From the NCBI GenBank assembly GCA_963854735.1, contig OY978097.1, positions 2,666,001 through 2,730,000 of the forward strand: a stretch of DNA of 64,000 nucleotides, written 5' to 3'. A program made the position numbers and the translations under genes. Under the pieces are notes generated by a model, which did no database searches, was not told where the DNA came from, and saw only the letters and a program-made list of their open reading frames with translations. The stretch comes from Marvania coccoides (lineage: Eukaryota > Chlorophyta > Trebouxiophyceae > Chlorellales > Chlorellaceae). This document shows, piece by piece, positions 44,133 through 58,158 of this stretch. Each line of letters begins with the position of its first letter. Within the stretch, counting starts at the first letter, position 1.

Positions 44133-44568
44133 ATGAATGCCACTTTGTTTTGCTTTGTCTGACTGTTGTTTGGTTCTTTTGTACATTATATTGACTGCTG
44201 CTGCTGTGACTTTTTCTCTGACCGCCAATATTTTCTTTCCTCTCGTTTCTTTGTGTTTGTTTGACACGAGAGCTTAACTAGTAGTTCAAAGGCTCAACCT
44301 TTTAAATACAATATAACTCAATAATGATGCCAGTTTAGTGGAAGTTCTTCCTTGCTTCCCCGCAATAAGCTCCTCCTGCGGTTGCTTCGGAGAGACCAGT
44401 CTCAGCGCTCAGCGGGGCCGTAGAGGGCGTCCTTCGCGCTGGGCGAGTTTTCTTCTCGGCGCTTCTGGCGCCTGAAAAATGCACCAAGCTACCTAAAGCT
44501 ATAGCGACAGCCCCATTTCCTTGCGACGACCAGCCGGCGCACTAGATCACATATTTTTAATCACAAAA
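44133..44568. other. Intergenic region NOP56 to phosphatase
   Basis: About 435 bases carry the NOP56 3' UTR and the promoter of the downstream phosphatase, which lies on the same strand. Nothing further is recognisable. Confidence 0.6.
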
Positions 44569-45971
44569 ATGTCAGCGGCTGGCTCCTCCAGCGAGGACTC
44601 GCACTACTGCTCCCGCCACTTTCCAGACATTTGGTCCTCTTTCGTGCATGCCATCGTCGATACACTGCACGCAGCAGGCCCCTCCGTTCGCAGAGCACCT
44701 CCGACGCCTGCAGCTCAATCAATGCCGGCCTTCCTACCAGCCGCGTCCCGACTCGTAGCCATCGGGGACCTCCATGGGGACCTGGACAAGGCCCGCCGCG
44801 CCTTCCGCATCGCTGGCTTGGTCGATGCCTCTTCAGACAGCTGGACTGGCGGTGAGACAGTTGCGGTGCAGGTCGGGGATATTTTAGACAGAGGCGACCA
44901 AGAGATTGAGCTGTTTTACTGGCTGGAGAGGCTGCAGAAGGAGGCGACGGCAGCTGGAGGGGCGCTGCACATCCTGAATGGCAACCACGAGACAATGAAT
45001 GTCGCCCAAAACTTTAGGTATCGTAAAAAAGCACAAATATTCTTTTTTCAGGGAAAAAACCTTATTTCCTGCAAAACGTTTTTGTTCAAATGTGTATAGT
45101 AACGATACGGAATGTTTGAATTTGTTTTTGTTTGCTGTGCAGATATGCCACCCCAGGGGGCTACGCTTCCTTTCTGCGATGGGCAGAGACGCATGCGCTA
45201 GAGCACGCCCTCTTGGGCCGCTGCGCCTGCCACGCAGCCGCAGACCTGCGCCATGCGATGGGGCTGCGCGGCGGCGACGGACTGGCTGCCCGGTCGGCAG
45301 CATTAGAGCCAGGGGGCCCGCTTGCTCGGAGATTTGTGGCGCCTCACCCCGTGGTGCTGCAAGTAGGCTCCACCGTGTTTGTGCACGGCGGCCTGCTGCC
45401 GCGGCACGTAGAGTACGGCGTAGAGAAGATCAACGCCGAAACGCGGGAGTGGTAAGAAATGAAGGGAATTGCTCTCTAAGGGTTGAAATGCACGCTGGGG
45501 AGCATTGAAATTTACCTGCTAAAACTTGGGCAAAATTCATCCCCAATTTCTCTCAACTTCCCCCAAATACTATTCTAAACATTAATTCTTTCTTTCAGGG
45601 TTTTGAATGGGCCAGTGGGGAAGAAACCTCGATTTTTATCGGGGAGGGACGCAGTGGTGTGGGCGCGCCAGTATTCCACTGAAGACGCCTCCAGGTGCGA
45701 CTGCGAGGCGCTGGAAAAGGCGCTGGCAGGGATGCCGGGGGCCAAGCGCATGGTGGTGGGGCATACCATTCAGGAGGCGGGGATCAACAGCGCATGCGGG
45801 GGGCGGGTCTTTCGGGTGGACGTAGGAATGTCTAAAGGGTGCGGCAACAGCGCGCCAGAGGTGCTGGAGATCGTGCAAGATGAAGAGGTGCGGCGGCTGC
45901 AAGAAACCACGGCGGCGGCAGCGGCGGCGGCTTCTCCGGCAGAGGAAAGAAAATTTCCGGTTCGAAATTAA
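44569..45971 (+). CDS. Shewanella-like (SLP) serine/threonine phosphatase
   Basis: There are three exons, 44569-45017, 45143-45451 and 45599-45971, giving 376 residues. The metallophosphatase core is complete: G-D-L-H-G-D (Asp, His), G-D-I-L-D-R-G-D (Asp, Arg), G-N-H-E (Asn, His), V-F-V-H-G-G-L and V-V-G-H-T-I. The D-I-L-D-R-G-D (instead of D-Y-V-D-R-G) and the W-x-R-x-Y block (W-A-R-Q-Y-S) fit the SLP family, which is found in plants, algae, some bacteria and apicomplexans and is thought to derive from bacteria. No long transit peptide is visible, so a cytosolic SLP2-like form seems likelier than the plastid SLP1. The C-terminal ~25 residues are Ala-rich and not conserved. Start chosen at M-S-A-A-G-S. 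Confidence 0.87.
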
Positions 45972-46708
45972 ACAAATAAATATATTAAAGAAAGTAATTG
46001 TTACAACATCGTCGTAATCATCGTTACGTGAGAGGAAAAACAGCAAAAATCCTTATGAAAATTTCTTCCTGCGAATGCGCTGAATTAGTTTATAAAAAAC
46101 TGCGCTGACAAAATCTCCTTGAAAAACTTGGGGTGACACATGGAAGGGGAGGAAAGAACGGAAAGGCTCAAGAAAAAAACTATACATAAAAGAAAGAAAA
46201 AAACAATGTTAACCAAAGGATAATCTGAATTTGAACAACAAACCGCCGTTGGTGGCAAGGCATTGTGTCAAAAAAAAAAATCAACGCTCAATAAGGGAGG
46301 GGGGATGTTGTTATAAGTAAAGGGGGAACAAAAAAAACGCAGATAATAGGTTGTTTTATTATCTCGCTCCTCGCATGCATCCGATTTTGCAACGATAATA
46401 CTTGCTCGTCCAAAAAAAACAACCGATCGCTCATTCGCTCTGTGCCTAACTCAGTAATGGCGAGAAAAGGGATAAAACAGGAAGAAAAAATTCGCTAGTA
46501 TCGAAATGTAATGTAAATAGCATGCAATTGATATCAGAAGTTCATGGTTTACGGGCATCTTGCGTGCATTATCAGGGGGCGTTGTTTCTAGCGGGAAAAC
46601 AAATTAAAAATTAGAGTCGCAGGAGAGGAAGAAAAACACGAAATCGCAAGCTCAAACAAATCAACACCATTGTATTGCACATTAATACCCTCAAAACTGC
46701 AACCCGCT
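45972..46708. other. Convergent 3' intergenic region, ~740 bp
   Basis: This lies between the phosphatase (+) and PFP beta (-) stop codons. It is A-rich on the plus strand with several A6-A10 runs. I see no gene, RNA or repeat. Confidence 0.65.
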
Positions 46709-49404
<2,696 letters not shown>

Positions 49405-49794
49405 GTTTGATCTGACCAGGGAGAAAAGATAAATTCCTAGTTTATGGTCGTTGGCGTTCGCTCAATAGAAGCGATTTAATGTTTTCAGATGAATGAAATG
49501 TATATCCGAAACGCAGGCTCTCTGGATTTGCCATGCGAGAGATATCTGCCACCTCAGCAGGCAAGGAAAGCAAGAATATACCAAATCAAGCCCGTCGACG
49601 ATTCAGAATCTCAGTCGGGCAGTTCGCAGTTCGCATGAGAGTAGGGCTCAAGAAGAAGGAGTGCTCTTTTCTACATTAGAGTCGGTTGGTGGTTGTTTCG
49701 CAACGCGTGTGTGTGTGTGTATGTAGTACAGAAGAAAGCAATCTATTTCACTAAAAAAGCAAACTTTTACGAGTATTATCTTGGCAACCGTTTG
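49405..49794. other. Intergenic region PFP / FtsH
   Basis: About 390 bases hold the PFP promoter side and the FtsH 3' flank (both genes minus). A GTGTGTGTGTGT run is present at about 49709-49720. No gene is seen. Confidence 0.6.
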
Positions 49795-52151
49795 TTAACT
49801 AGCTGCTGCCGCCGCGCCCCCCTTTTTAGCCGCCCTACTCAGCAGCTCCTTAATCTGCGTCCCCGTCAACGTCTCCTTGTCCAGCAGCTCCTGCGCCAGC
49901 GTGTGCAGCTCCCGCTCGTGCGACTTCAGCACGGCCTTTGCCCGTTCGTGTGCCGCCGTCAGCAGCCGTTTCACTTCATCCTCCACCACCGCCCTCGTTT
50001 CGCTGCTTAAGCTGGCTCCTCCGTCCTCGTACGACACAGCCATCTGCCCAATCTTCTCGCTCATGCCGTATCGCGTCACCATCGCCCTCGCCAGCCGCGT
50101 TGCCTGCTCCAAATCCGAAGAGGCCCCCGTCGTGACGTTGCTCTCCCCAAAAATCAGCTCCTCTGCCACCCGGCCCCCCATCGCCACGTCCAGCTTGGCC
50201 AGCAGCTGCCGCCTGCTCACACTGGTCTCGTCGTCGCTCTCAGGCAGCTGCATCACCATGCCTAGCGCCACTCCTCTGGGCACCACCGTCGCTTTATGCA
50301 CCGGGTGTGCGCCGTCGGTGTACAGCGCCACCAGCGCGTGCCCGCCCTCGTGGTAGGCCGTCAGCCGCCTGTTCTTCTCCGAAATCACTGCGCTCTTACG
50401 CTCCGCGCCCATTAGGATGCGATCCTTTGCGTATTCAAGAGCCGACATGTCCACCGCCGCTGCGCCTAGACTGGCGGCGCGCAGCGCCGCCACGTTGACC
50501 AGATTAGCAAGGTCAGCGCCAGAGAAACCCGGCGTGCCCTTGGCGATGGTCCGCAGGTCCACCCCTGCCGCTCTTTTGATGTTTTGGAAGTGGACTTCAA
50601 GGATCTGGCGGCGGCCCTCGACGTCGGGGTTGGGGACAACCACGTGGCGGTCAAACCGCCCTGGCCGCACCAGCGCCTTGTCCAGGCTCTCCGGAAAGTT
50701 TGTGGCTGCCACCACGATGACGCCCTCGCTGCTCTTGAAGCCGTCCAGCTCCACCAGCATCTGGTTCAGCGTCATCTTCATGTACCTGGAAGAGTTCAGT
50801 GCAATAATGGCAATGAAGGGTTAGATTCATTTAAAGGGCTCTAAAGAAAAATGCCATTCAAAATAATGCAATGCAGAAAAGGGGAAAAGGGAATAGCCAT
50901 AAACGAACTCACTGCTGGTCTTTAGGGTTGCGTGACCCTCCGATGGCGTCGATCTCGTCGATGAACACGATGCACGGCGCCGCCTTCCTGGCCGCTGCAA
51001 AAAGGTCTCGGATTCTTCTTGCGCCCACGCCCACGAACATTTCCTAACCCCAAAATATAATCAAAGAAACCGAGTGAGACCCAATCCAAATGAATTTGAA
51101 TTCTTTATGCCTTACACGAGTGCAAATGAGAACACCCCCCAAAAAATCCATTCTCACCTCAAATTCAGAGCCAGAGGTGTAGAAGAAGGGCACACCCGCC
51201 TCGCCAGCGATAGCGCGCGCCAGCATGGTCTTTCCCGTGCCTGGAGGCCCCACCAGCAGCACACCTTTTGGTAGTTTCCCGCCTAAGCTGGTGAACCGCT
51301 CGGGGGCTTTCAGGTAGGCCACGATCTCCTCCAGCTCTGCCTTGGCCTCATCCACGCCCTTGACGTCCGCAAACTTAGTTTTGGTGTCGTGCTGGGGGCG
51401 CAGATCGGGGTTGTTTAAAATGCCACGTGACAGCCCTCTTTCTTCGACCATGGCCCCAAGCCCAGCCATGAACAGAAACGCCAGCCCCAGCACGCGCATG
51501 GTGCGCCACCCCTGCGTCCAGAAGCTCGGCTCCGCCTGCATCATGTAGATGGGATTTTTGGGGGAGCCCAGACCGCCAGCGGCGGCAGCGCCTCCAGCGC
51601 CCAGCAGCGATGACGAGGCCTCCATCATGGGCGCAGACCCCATGAGCCCGCGGGAGGCGAAGCTGGGGGCGCCTGCCCGCGCGGCCCGCGCTGCTGCAGG
51701 GGAGTTGCCCACCGTGGCTGCGTACCCCATTTGCAGCGTTTGTAAAAGGGCGGTGTTGTCCAGCCGATTTACCCTGGCCAGCGCGGTGACGTACTCCCCG
51801 AAGAGCGCCTCGGCGTTGAGCAGCCTGCCGCTCTCCCACAGCTCGATCACATGGTCTGGGCGGCCACTCTGGTTGAGGCTGCGGACATAGCGGGCTTGAC
51901 CCGCTGCGTCTGAAGGGAGCTCGCTCTGCAGGAAGCTGAAGGCGCGGCGACGTAGCTGCAGCTGGGAAGAAGAAGGACCCGCCTGGTTTGCGCGATTGAG
52001 GGCCTCTCGAGCTGCAGAGACCAGCGCCTGTGAGGACCAACAAAAAGTGAGAGTAAGGGTGAGCAGGAGCAGGTAGAGGCGTGACCAGGTGTGCAGTGGA
52101 TGGTATGAGACTCACGGTGGCAAGGTGCCTCGGGGCGCTGGCCCGTGACAT
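49795..52151 (-). CDS. FtsH/YME1-type ATP-dependent zinc metalloprotease (i-AAA like)
   Basis: There are four exons, 52151-52116, 52027-51158, 51043-50913 and 50785-49795, giving 675 residues. A basic presequence-like N-terminus precedes a single membrane helix (~residues 200-218, [13 protein letters not shown]). Walker A is 272-279 (G-P-P-G-T-G-K-T), Walker B is I-V-F-I-D-E-I-D (~327-334), the second region of homology has R-P-G-R-F-D-R, and the zinc site is H491-E-G-G-H. One membrane helix and the N-F-P-E-S-L-D block fit YME1/FTSH4-type inner-membrane proteases rather than the two-helix thylakoid FtsH. Targeting to mitochondrion or plastid cannot be settled. The first coding exon is only twelve codons. 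The gene is head-to-head with LTV1. Confidence 0.91.
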
Positions 52152-52479
52152 GATAATAGGATGCTTTTTTATTCCAGAGAGATCCTACTCTTCAGAACAA
52201 AATCCCGAGTGGTGCAGATCTCGCAGCGCAACCTTAAATGCACGTCAATAAATTAGATGAACTTGAAAAATGAAAGGGTGCTAGCAGAAACCATGAATGG
52301 TCGAAAGCACAGCATGTCCGCCGCCTCACTCTCATTCGCGGCCTGTTCACGCCTGAATTTAATGGTATATACAAATTTAAAACTTTGAAAGGGTCGCAGG
52401 ACCGCACAACGAGAAGTTCCACAATTGCATCCATATAAAAATCTTTTTTGCATCCCTTTTTAAAGAAGACTCGTTCACC
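52152..52479. promoter_or_regulatory. Bidirectional promoter region FtsH / LTV1
   Basis: These 328 AT-rich bases separate divergent start codons and must contain both core promoters. I cannot assign elements by eye. Confidence 0.5.
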
Positions 52480-54210
52480 ATGGTGAAGAAGAAGTTCATC
52501 GACAAGAAAAAAGCGGTCACCTACAGCTTGGTGTACCGCTCCACAGAGGACGCCGACGCCCCGCTAGAGCGTGAGCTGATGGAGGCCAGCCGCGGCACCG
52601 ACTCCCTGCAGCCAGAGGTTGAAGCAGCGGCCCAGGCGCACGAGGCGGCGACCGCAGGGAGGCGCTACCCTCTGGGACACCCTCTGGCGTGGCTGGAGGA
52701 CGAGCAGGCGGGGGAAGAGGATATAACCGACGGCCGCCGCCGTGAACTGGTGGAGCTGGGCTTCCCTGACGACGGCTACGACTACCTGCGGCACGTGCGC
52801 ACGCTGGGACGGGGTGGGGCGAGCCTGGAGGGCATGCCCACTGCGTCTGTTGCGGCTGCTGTGATCGGAGGGAGCGCCAGCAGCGGCGGTGGCGGCGTGT
52901 TCATGCCGGCGCAGGCAAAGCAGGCCCCTGAGGTGGACGTTGCGGTGTTTGACGCCGCTGAGCTGACGGTGATGCAGCCCACGGAGGCGGACGCCGAGGC
53001 TGCGGGGCTGATGGGCGGCGTGACGGCGTTCTCTCGCCGCAAAGACGATGCTGGGCCCGACCGCCGAGAGATCGATGAGCTGGAGGCTGCAATGCGTGAG
53101 CTGGAGGAGGACGACTTTGAGGAGGTGGAAACTGACGACGAGGCCGCAGACGCCGGCGAAGGCGACCTTTTAGATGACTTTGTGGTGGCAGCAACGCAGG
53201 GCGGCGAGGAGGCGGCGGCGGCTGCTGCTGCAAATGGTGATGGCGGCGCAGCGGGGTCTGAGGGGAGCTGGTCGTCTGAAGACGAGTATGAAGTCTACTC
53301 TGACGATTTCAGCGGCTCTGAGGAAGGCGGGGGCGGCAGCGGGGCAGCGCCCCCCCGCCCCGGCAGCATTGCTTCCACCTACTGGCGGGAGGAGCGCCAC
53401 GACCGGCGCAACCTGCTGGAGGCCATCGACGAGCGGTTTGAGAACCTGGCGTTGGAGTACGACGAAGACGAAATCGGCAGCATGGAGGACGCAGCAGAGG
53501 CGGGGGAAATCCGTGGCGGGGCGGACCCTTCAGAGTTCAATGCCATGTTTGACGAGTTCCTGGCGGAGCGGAGGACCCTCGCGGAGGGCGGCGCAGAGGG
53601 AGAAGCCGGGGAGGCTCCGGCCGTGGTGCCTGGCGGCCGGCGACGGGGGGAGTCTCATGTGAAGGCCCACATGGACGCTGCTGGGTTTGAGGACGAAGAC
53701 GCAGAGGTGGCGGTGGCTGCTGCACGTGCGGCGGTGCGGCGCGCGGAGGAGGAGGAGGCCGCTGGCACGTACGGCCGCGTTAATTTTGAGAGCGTGGAGG
53801 CGGAGGAGGATCCCACCGCTGGCTGGGACTGCGAGACCGTGCTGTCGCTGCGGTCCAACCTGTACAACCACCCCAGCACCATCGGGGAGCCCAGAAACTC
53901 CCGCACTGGCCCACTTCGGCTGAATAAAATGGGAATTCCTGTGGCAGGGTTGCCGTCACGTAGAGCAGAAGAAAAAATGCAGCAGGAGCGGGCGGCGGCG
54001 CCGATCAAGGCGACGGTGCCGGAGATTGTGTCCAAGCCGCGCAAGGGGGAGACTGCGGAGGAGAAAAAGGCGCGAAAGGCGGCGGTGAAGGAGGCAAAGC
54101 GGGACGCTCGCGCGACAAAGAAAGAATTGAAGGAGCTGTACAAGCACGAGTCAGTGAAGGCGGCCAAGCGGGTGGCCACAGCGCAGGTGCAGCCCGCTGT
54201 GTTGCTTTAG
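52480..54210 (+). CDS. LTV1: 40S ribosome biogenesis factor LTV1
   Basis: This is a single exon of 576 residues. The N-terminus (K-K-K-F-I-D-K-K-K-A-V-T-Y-S-L-V-Y-R-S) is the LTV1 signature. The next conserved block is D-G-Y-D-Y-L-R-H-V-R. A long acidic middle follows (D-D-F-E-E-V-E-T-D-D-E), then D-R-R-N-L-L-E-A-I-D-E-R-F-E and F-N-A-M-F-D-E-F-L, with C-E-T-V-L-S-L-R-S-N-L-Y-N-H-P near 460. The C-terminus is a long basic helix ending near Y-K-H-E. LTV1 helps position uS3 on the pre-40S head and is removed after phosphorylation late in assembly. The protein is longer than yeast LTV1 because of Ala/Gly/Glu-rich linkers. Confidence 0.9.
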   Translation: MVKKKFIDKKKAVTYSLVYRSTEDADAPLERELMEASRGTDSLQPEVEAAAQAHEAATAGRRYPLGHPLAWLEDEQAGEEDITDGRRRELVELGFPDDGYDYLRHVRTLGRGGASLEGMPTASVAAAVIGGSASSGGGGVFMPAQAKQAPEVDVAVFDAAELTVMQPTEADAEAAGLMGGVTAFSRRKDDAGPDRREIDELEAAMRELEEDDFEEVETDDEAADAGEGDLLDDFVVAATQGGEEAAAAAAANGDGGAAGSEGSWSSEDEYEVYSDDFSGSEEGGGGSGAAPPRPGSIASTYWREERHDRRNLLEAIDERFENLALEYDEDEIGSMEDAAEAGEIRGGADPSEFNAMFDEFLAERRTLAEGGAEGEAGEAPAVVPGGRRRGESHVKAHMDAAGFEDEDAEVAVAAARAAVRRAEEEEAAGTYGRVNFESVEAEEDPTAGWDCETVLSLRSNLYNHPSTIGEPRNSRTGPLRLNKMGIPVAGLPSRRAEEKMQQERAAAPIKATVPEIVSKPRKGETAEEKKARKAAVKEAKRDARATKKELKELYKHESVKAAKRVATAQVQPAVLL

Positions 54211-54539
54211 AATGCATCATAGATTATAGCAATGTCCATTGTTACACACAAAAACATTATCATTGTAATAAAAGAATGATTGCTAGCCCCTGGGCGGTGC
54301 AGCACCATACCAATCGAATCAAGAGCGAGCGTTGCGGTGGTGGGCAAGCAGCCAGATGAAGGAGGGTCTCCAGGATTGACTAGCGAATTAATTGGCCTCT
54401 ACAGGCCTTTCAGGTTGATTATTACAACTTTAACTAGCAATTCAAAAAAAGCATGTACCAAAAAAAAATAAGTAAATTGGGTATATGGTGTCATTCATGC
54501 GAGTTTGCATGCATTATTATAATATCCTTCAGCATCATT
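54211..54539. other. Convergent 3' intergenic region LTV1 / NBS1
   Basis: About 330 AT-rich bases contain the 3' UTRs of LTV1 (TGTAATAAAA near 54265) and NBS1. No gene is seen. Confidence 0.6.
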
Positions 54540-56974
54540 TTATGTTTTGGCCTTCTTAGTCACACTGGGTTTGGCGGCCGGTTTGGGCTTTCCGAGCCTG
54601 CCTTGCGCGCGAGCTGCGGGGTCCATCAGCGCCAGCAGCCGCTCCTCCCCCTTGTCCATCTCAGCTTTAGTCCGCTTGGTTTTGATGGAAGCGTTGAACA
54701 GCTTTTCAGCCTTGGCGTCCGCCTCCTTGCGCCTCCTCTCCTCCCTATAGCACAAAGAAATACACATAGTTATAGTAACAAAATTCTCAACACAAAAAAC
54801 TTCCAAAATGCTGCAGAAACGGCCCCTTAAATTTTTCCATGGGAAATGCACTGCAAAAACGCACCGCATGAACTCTTCAGCATCGCCAGTGGTCATGTTG
54901 CGAATGGGCTCCGGGTCATACGGCACCACCCGCTTCACAGTGCCCGAAAAAGTGGCCAGCGGGTCGCCTTTCCGCTGAAATAGCTTAAAGTTGTGACACG
55001 CCAAAGGAGAAGAGGAAGGGAGAGGCATACCGCCAGGAGGGGAGTCAAGCACCGCGCGCTCCACTATCAACTTTGCGTCATAAATTTGCGTGCTGAGATC
55101 TGCAATCACCGCCGGCGCTGCCTCGCTGTCCGCCCCATCCCCGTCTGCCCCCCAATAGTCGGCCGTGGAAGCGTTTTTCGCGCTCTTTCCCCCAATCTTC
55201 TTGATTTTGGAGGTAGCAGGCTTGATTTTGGAGGTGGCGGGCTTTGTTGCCACCTTTTTGCGGGGAGCCGGCGCCGGCGGCGGAGCTTTGGCTGCGATGG
55301 ACGCCGAAGGCGCTTGGCTGGCTTTCATGGCGCTGAAATCCATCCAGCCGTCCTCGGGACGCCGCACAGAGAGCGACGGCGCTGGGAGGGTGGTGGAAGG
55401 GGTCGGCGCCACGATAGAAGGATCTGGCTTGACAGCGGTCAAAGCACTCGCAACAGGGGCACCAGGCGCAGCACAAGCGGCAACGGCAGCATCGGGTTTT
55501 TCGTCTTCCTCCTCTTCCTCCAAGATGACCCTTCCCACCCTCTTGGCACGCTTCGCAGCTGGAGCCTCCTGCTCGTCATCAGTGGTCTCTTCTCCAGCTT
55601 CAGCGGCGGCGGCAGCGCGGGAGCGCGCTCGCGGCTTCTTCGCCGAGGACACTGCAGCCTTTTGGGCGGGACTGGTAGTTTGCAGCGGCTCTTGGGGGGT
55701 CTGGATCCAGCCATGCAAGCTCCCGGATGCCAGCGCTCCCTACAATATTAAAAAAACAAGAGGACCAAAAAAATCAGTACCGAACAAATCACAAAACCCT
55801 ATGCTCAATAAATTATATCTTGCCGTCAGGTGGTTGTAGGTCATCCATGATAAGCGCCGCAGCGCCGAGGGAACGGGGGACCCCGCTGCAGGCAGCACCA
55901 GCACCGTCCCTTCCTCCCATCCTTCATCGGTGTCAGACCACTCTTGCCGAATGCCGCCCGCCATTTCCGCCGCCCTTCTCAAGGCGTCGCGCGAGTCCGC
56001 GTCCCGCAGCGCCCGCCCCCCGCTCCACCACGCCAGCCGCAGCTTCCCCAGCAGTTGTCCCTGGTGGGTTATCTGCCGTACGGTATCGGGGTCCACGCTG
56101 TGCCGCTGCCCGCTGTGGTCGGTGAAGAACAGCTCCACCGCGTGGTCCTCCTCGGAGGGCCGCTCGTTGCGCCACACCTTGCGCTCCTGCCACTGCTCCA
56201 GCCTGCGCGGGAAGGAGAAGCGGGGGGGGGGGGGGGGGTCCTAATAACATTATGGCAGAAATGCGTCTCACACTATGTACTAATAAAATAGGAAAATAGC
56301 GTACCAGCTGGCGGCGACGATAGGGCAACTGCGCATCAGTGCTGCGAGGGAGATGCCGTCCACGTGGGCAGAGGTCTCGGACATGATTAGGAAAGTGTCA
56401 GGGCGGTTGAAGTCCTCTACCTTGGGGAGTCCCAGCTCCTCGGCCTCGGTGTGGGCAGCGAGGTGGGTAGAAGGGTGCAGCCACGCCGCCCAGTCCATGT
56501 GAGCGAGCCTGCAAAAATATAATGAAATTTAAATTTCTAAGACAGCTGGTTTTATGCTGCCATTCACACACAACAGAGCGCTCTAAAACATGGAAGAAAG
56601 TGAATGTGTGCCGACCTGAAGGGGCTGTTGTAGCCAAACTGCACCAGGAAATTGTTGCGTGCTTCTGCCTGGAAATCTGATAGATTCTCTTGGGGCCGAG
56701 ACGCTCCAGGCGGGGCCACAATGGTGCCGTACCTGCTGTGGTCTTGGACGATCACATACGGTTCTTTACTGTCGCTGGCGGCTATCTCGGCCAAGGTAGG
56801 GACCGTGATGGTGGCGTGGGAGCGGCTCATTGATTTGTCCTCTGGGACCCGGATGTCTGCAGTTCTGCCCACGGAGTAGGAGCCGGGCCGCAGCCAGAAG
56901 ATCGCATCGGTGACCTCGGCGCTGCGACTATCATTATGAACCTTGGCCGCCTTTAGAACCCATAGCTGCGACAT
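54540..56974 (-). CDS. NBN: Nibrin (NBS1), MRE11-RAD50 complex subunit
   Basis: There are five exons, 56974-56616, 56508-56305, 56202-55824, 55739-54865 and 54744-54540, giving 673 residues. The FHA domain has G36-R37 and S50-R51-S52-H53 for phosphothreonine binding. Tandem BRCT-like repeats follow to ~residue 300 (H-V-D-G-I-S-L-A-A-L-M-R-S-C-P-I-V-A-A-S-W is the end of the first). After a Pro/Ala/Lys-rich linker the MRE11-binding motif appears as N564-F-K-L-F-Q-R-K-G. A basic helical C-terminus follows; I see no clear F-x-F/Y ATM-binding motif. Nibrin brings MRE11-RAD50 to breaks through FHA/BRCT contacts. Intron 3 needs a GC donor (ACG|GCAAGA), the only phase-compatible exit from exon 3. 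Identity rests on domain order rather than overall similarity. Confidence 0.83.
56222..56238. repeat. Poly-G tract (~17 G) in NBS1 intron 2
   Basis: A G run on the plus strand is a C run in the NBS1 transcript, about 20 bases upstream of the exon 3 acceptor, where it could act as the polypyrimidine tract. Confidence 0.85.
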
Positions 56975-57193
56975 TTGTGATCTGAGCAAAATAATAGTAG
57001 AGGCCTCTTGCCCGCGCTGTGCCCAGGACAACGCGTCGTATGAACAGTAGGTATTTTTTAGTCTTTCGTTTTTTGGTTGAAGGCCTATTTTTTCCAGAAA
57101 ATTGAGCCGTCCAGAAACTCTTGTCTTTTGAAATTTTCTCGATAACTCACAGATTTGGTTTTCAAGGGGTGAATTTAAAACAAAATTTGCACC
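56975..57193. promoter_or_regulatory. Bidirectional promoter region NBS1 / lumen protein
   Basis: These 219 bases lie between divergent start codons. Both promoters must lie here or overlap the first exons. No motif is assignable by eye. Confidence 0.5.
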
Positions 57194-58158
57194 ATGCTGA
57201 TTCAGATGAGCCTGAATCGGCCAGCATCAGTCCTCACAAGCGCTCAACCTCGACTTTTGTCTAAAAGTCTCGTTTTTCGAAACGTATCACGCCTTCCTGC
57301 GAGCTCAAATGCTGGGCGCAGTGTCGCAGATACCGTAAAAACGACCGATCTTGCTTCCGGGAGCCATCCCGAGTCGCCAATCGCCCAGATGTCGGCACAG
57401 GCAGCAGCAGTGGTGCTCCTCGCCGGCCTGGCAGTGATCTCCCCTGGACCCGCTCTAGCAGCTGAAGGTAATTGACGAGGGAGCATACTTTTTCCAATGC
57501 TGCGGATCTGTTGAATTAATTATTAATAATGAGAATATTATCTTTTTTTCCTAGGCGATGGAAACCCACTGCGGTCTGTGCTGCGCGCCCCCGCCGAGTT
57601 CCTGCGCTCCCGACAGCAACAAAACGGCGGCGCCTTCATCCTCGGCCCCATTCGAGCTTCTGCGAGCCGCTTGCAGGCCGCAGCTGCGGAGCTTCCCGGC
57701 GGAAATTATGCGGGCGCCCTGAAAGCGGTGAGGGCGGCCTCGATGGACTGCGTGGTGTTCGATTTTGACAGCTCGCAGCGCACAAAAAACCAAGATCTTT
57801 CTACCGCGCCCTCAATCGGCCAAGAGTATAAATTGGGGGATCCGTGTAAGCTGCGGCTGGTGGTGAAAAATGCGACCACGCTGACGCAAGACAAAGAGCT
57901 CGTGACTGCTACAGAAAATAAAATGCAGAGCATCATCAGGTGAGCATCTTGATTATATGTACATTTTCATCAAATAAACATGTTTTTAAAATGTATATCT
58001 TGTATTCTCGCAGGCAAATCCAGCTGCTGGATGACATGCTGGACAGGGCGCAAGAGGGCGACGGTGACGCAGCGCAGGCGGCGCCAGGGCTGCTGCAAGA
58101 GGCCATTAACGCAAATGTTGAATTTGAGACAGCGGTGAAAGAATGCCTAGGAGTTTAA
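57194..58158 (+). CDS. Putative thylakoid-lumen protein of unknown function
   Basis: There are three exons, 57194-57467, 57555-57939 and 58014-58158, giving 267 residues. The N-terminus is bipartite: a Ser/Arg/Pro/Val-rich transit-like stretch (~1-65), then a hydrophobic helix A-A-A-V-V-L-L-A-G-L-A-V-I-S-P-G-P-A ending in the lumenal cleavage-type sequence A-L-A-A-E (~89-93). No twin arginine precedes the hydrophobic helix, so Sec-type import is more likely than Tat. The mature part (~175 residues) is mostly helical with S-V-L-R-A-P-A-E-F-L-R-S, a C-V-V-F-D-F-D strand and K-L-R-L-V-V-K-N. I do not recognise the family. It starts 219 bp from NBS1 on the opposite strand. Confidence 0.75.

Noticed and set aside
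43506..44267. 253-codon open frame on the minus strand
   Set aside because: It is antisense to NOP56 exon 3. The Leu/Arg-rich tail is the complement of the KKE repeat.
54990..55040. Possible extra intron in NBS1 exon 4 (GTATGC ... TTTCAG)
   Set aside because: Removing it breaks phase and deletes the N-F-K-x-F MRE11-binding motif.
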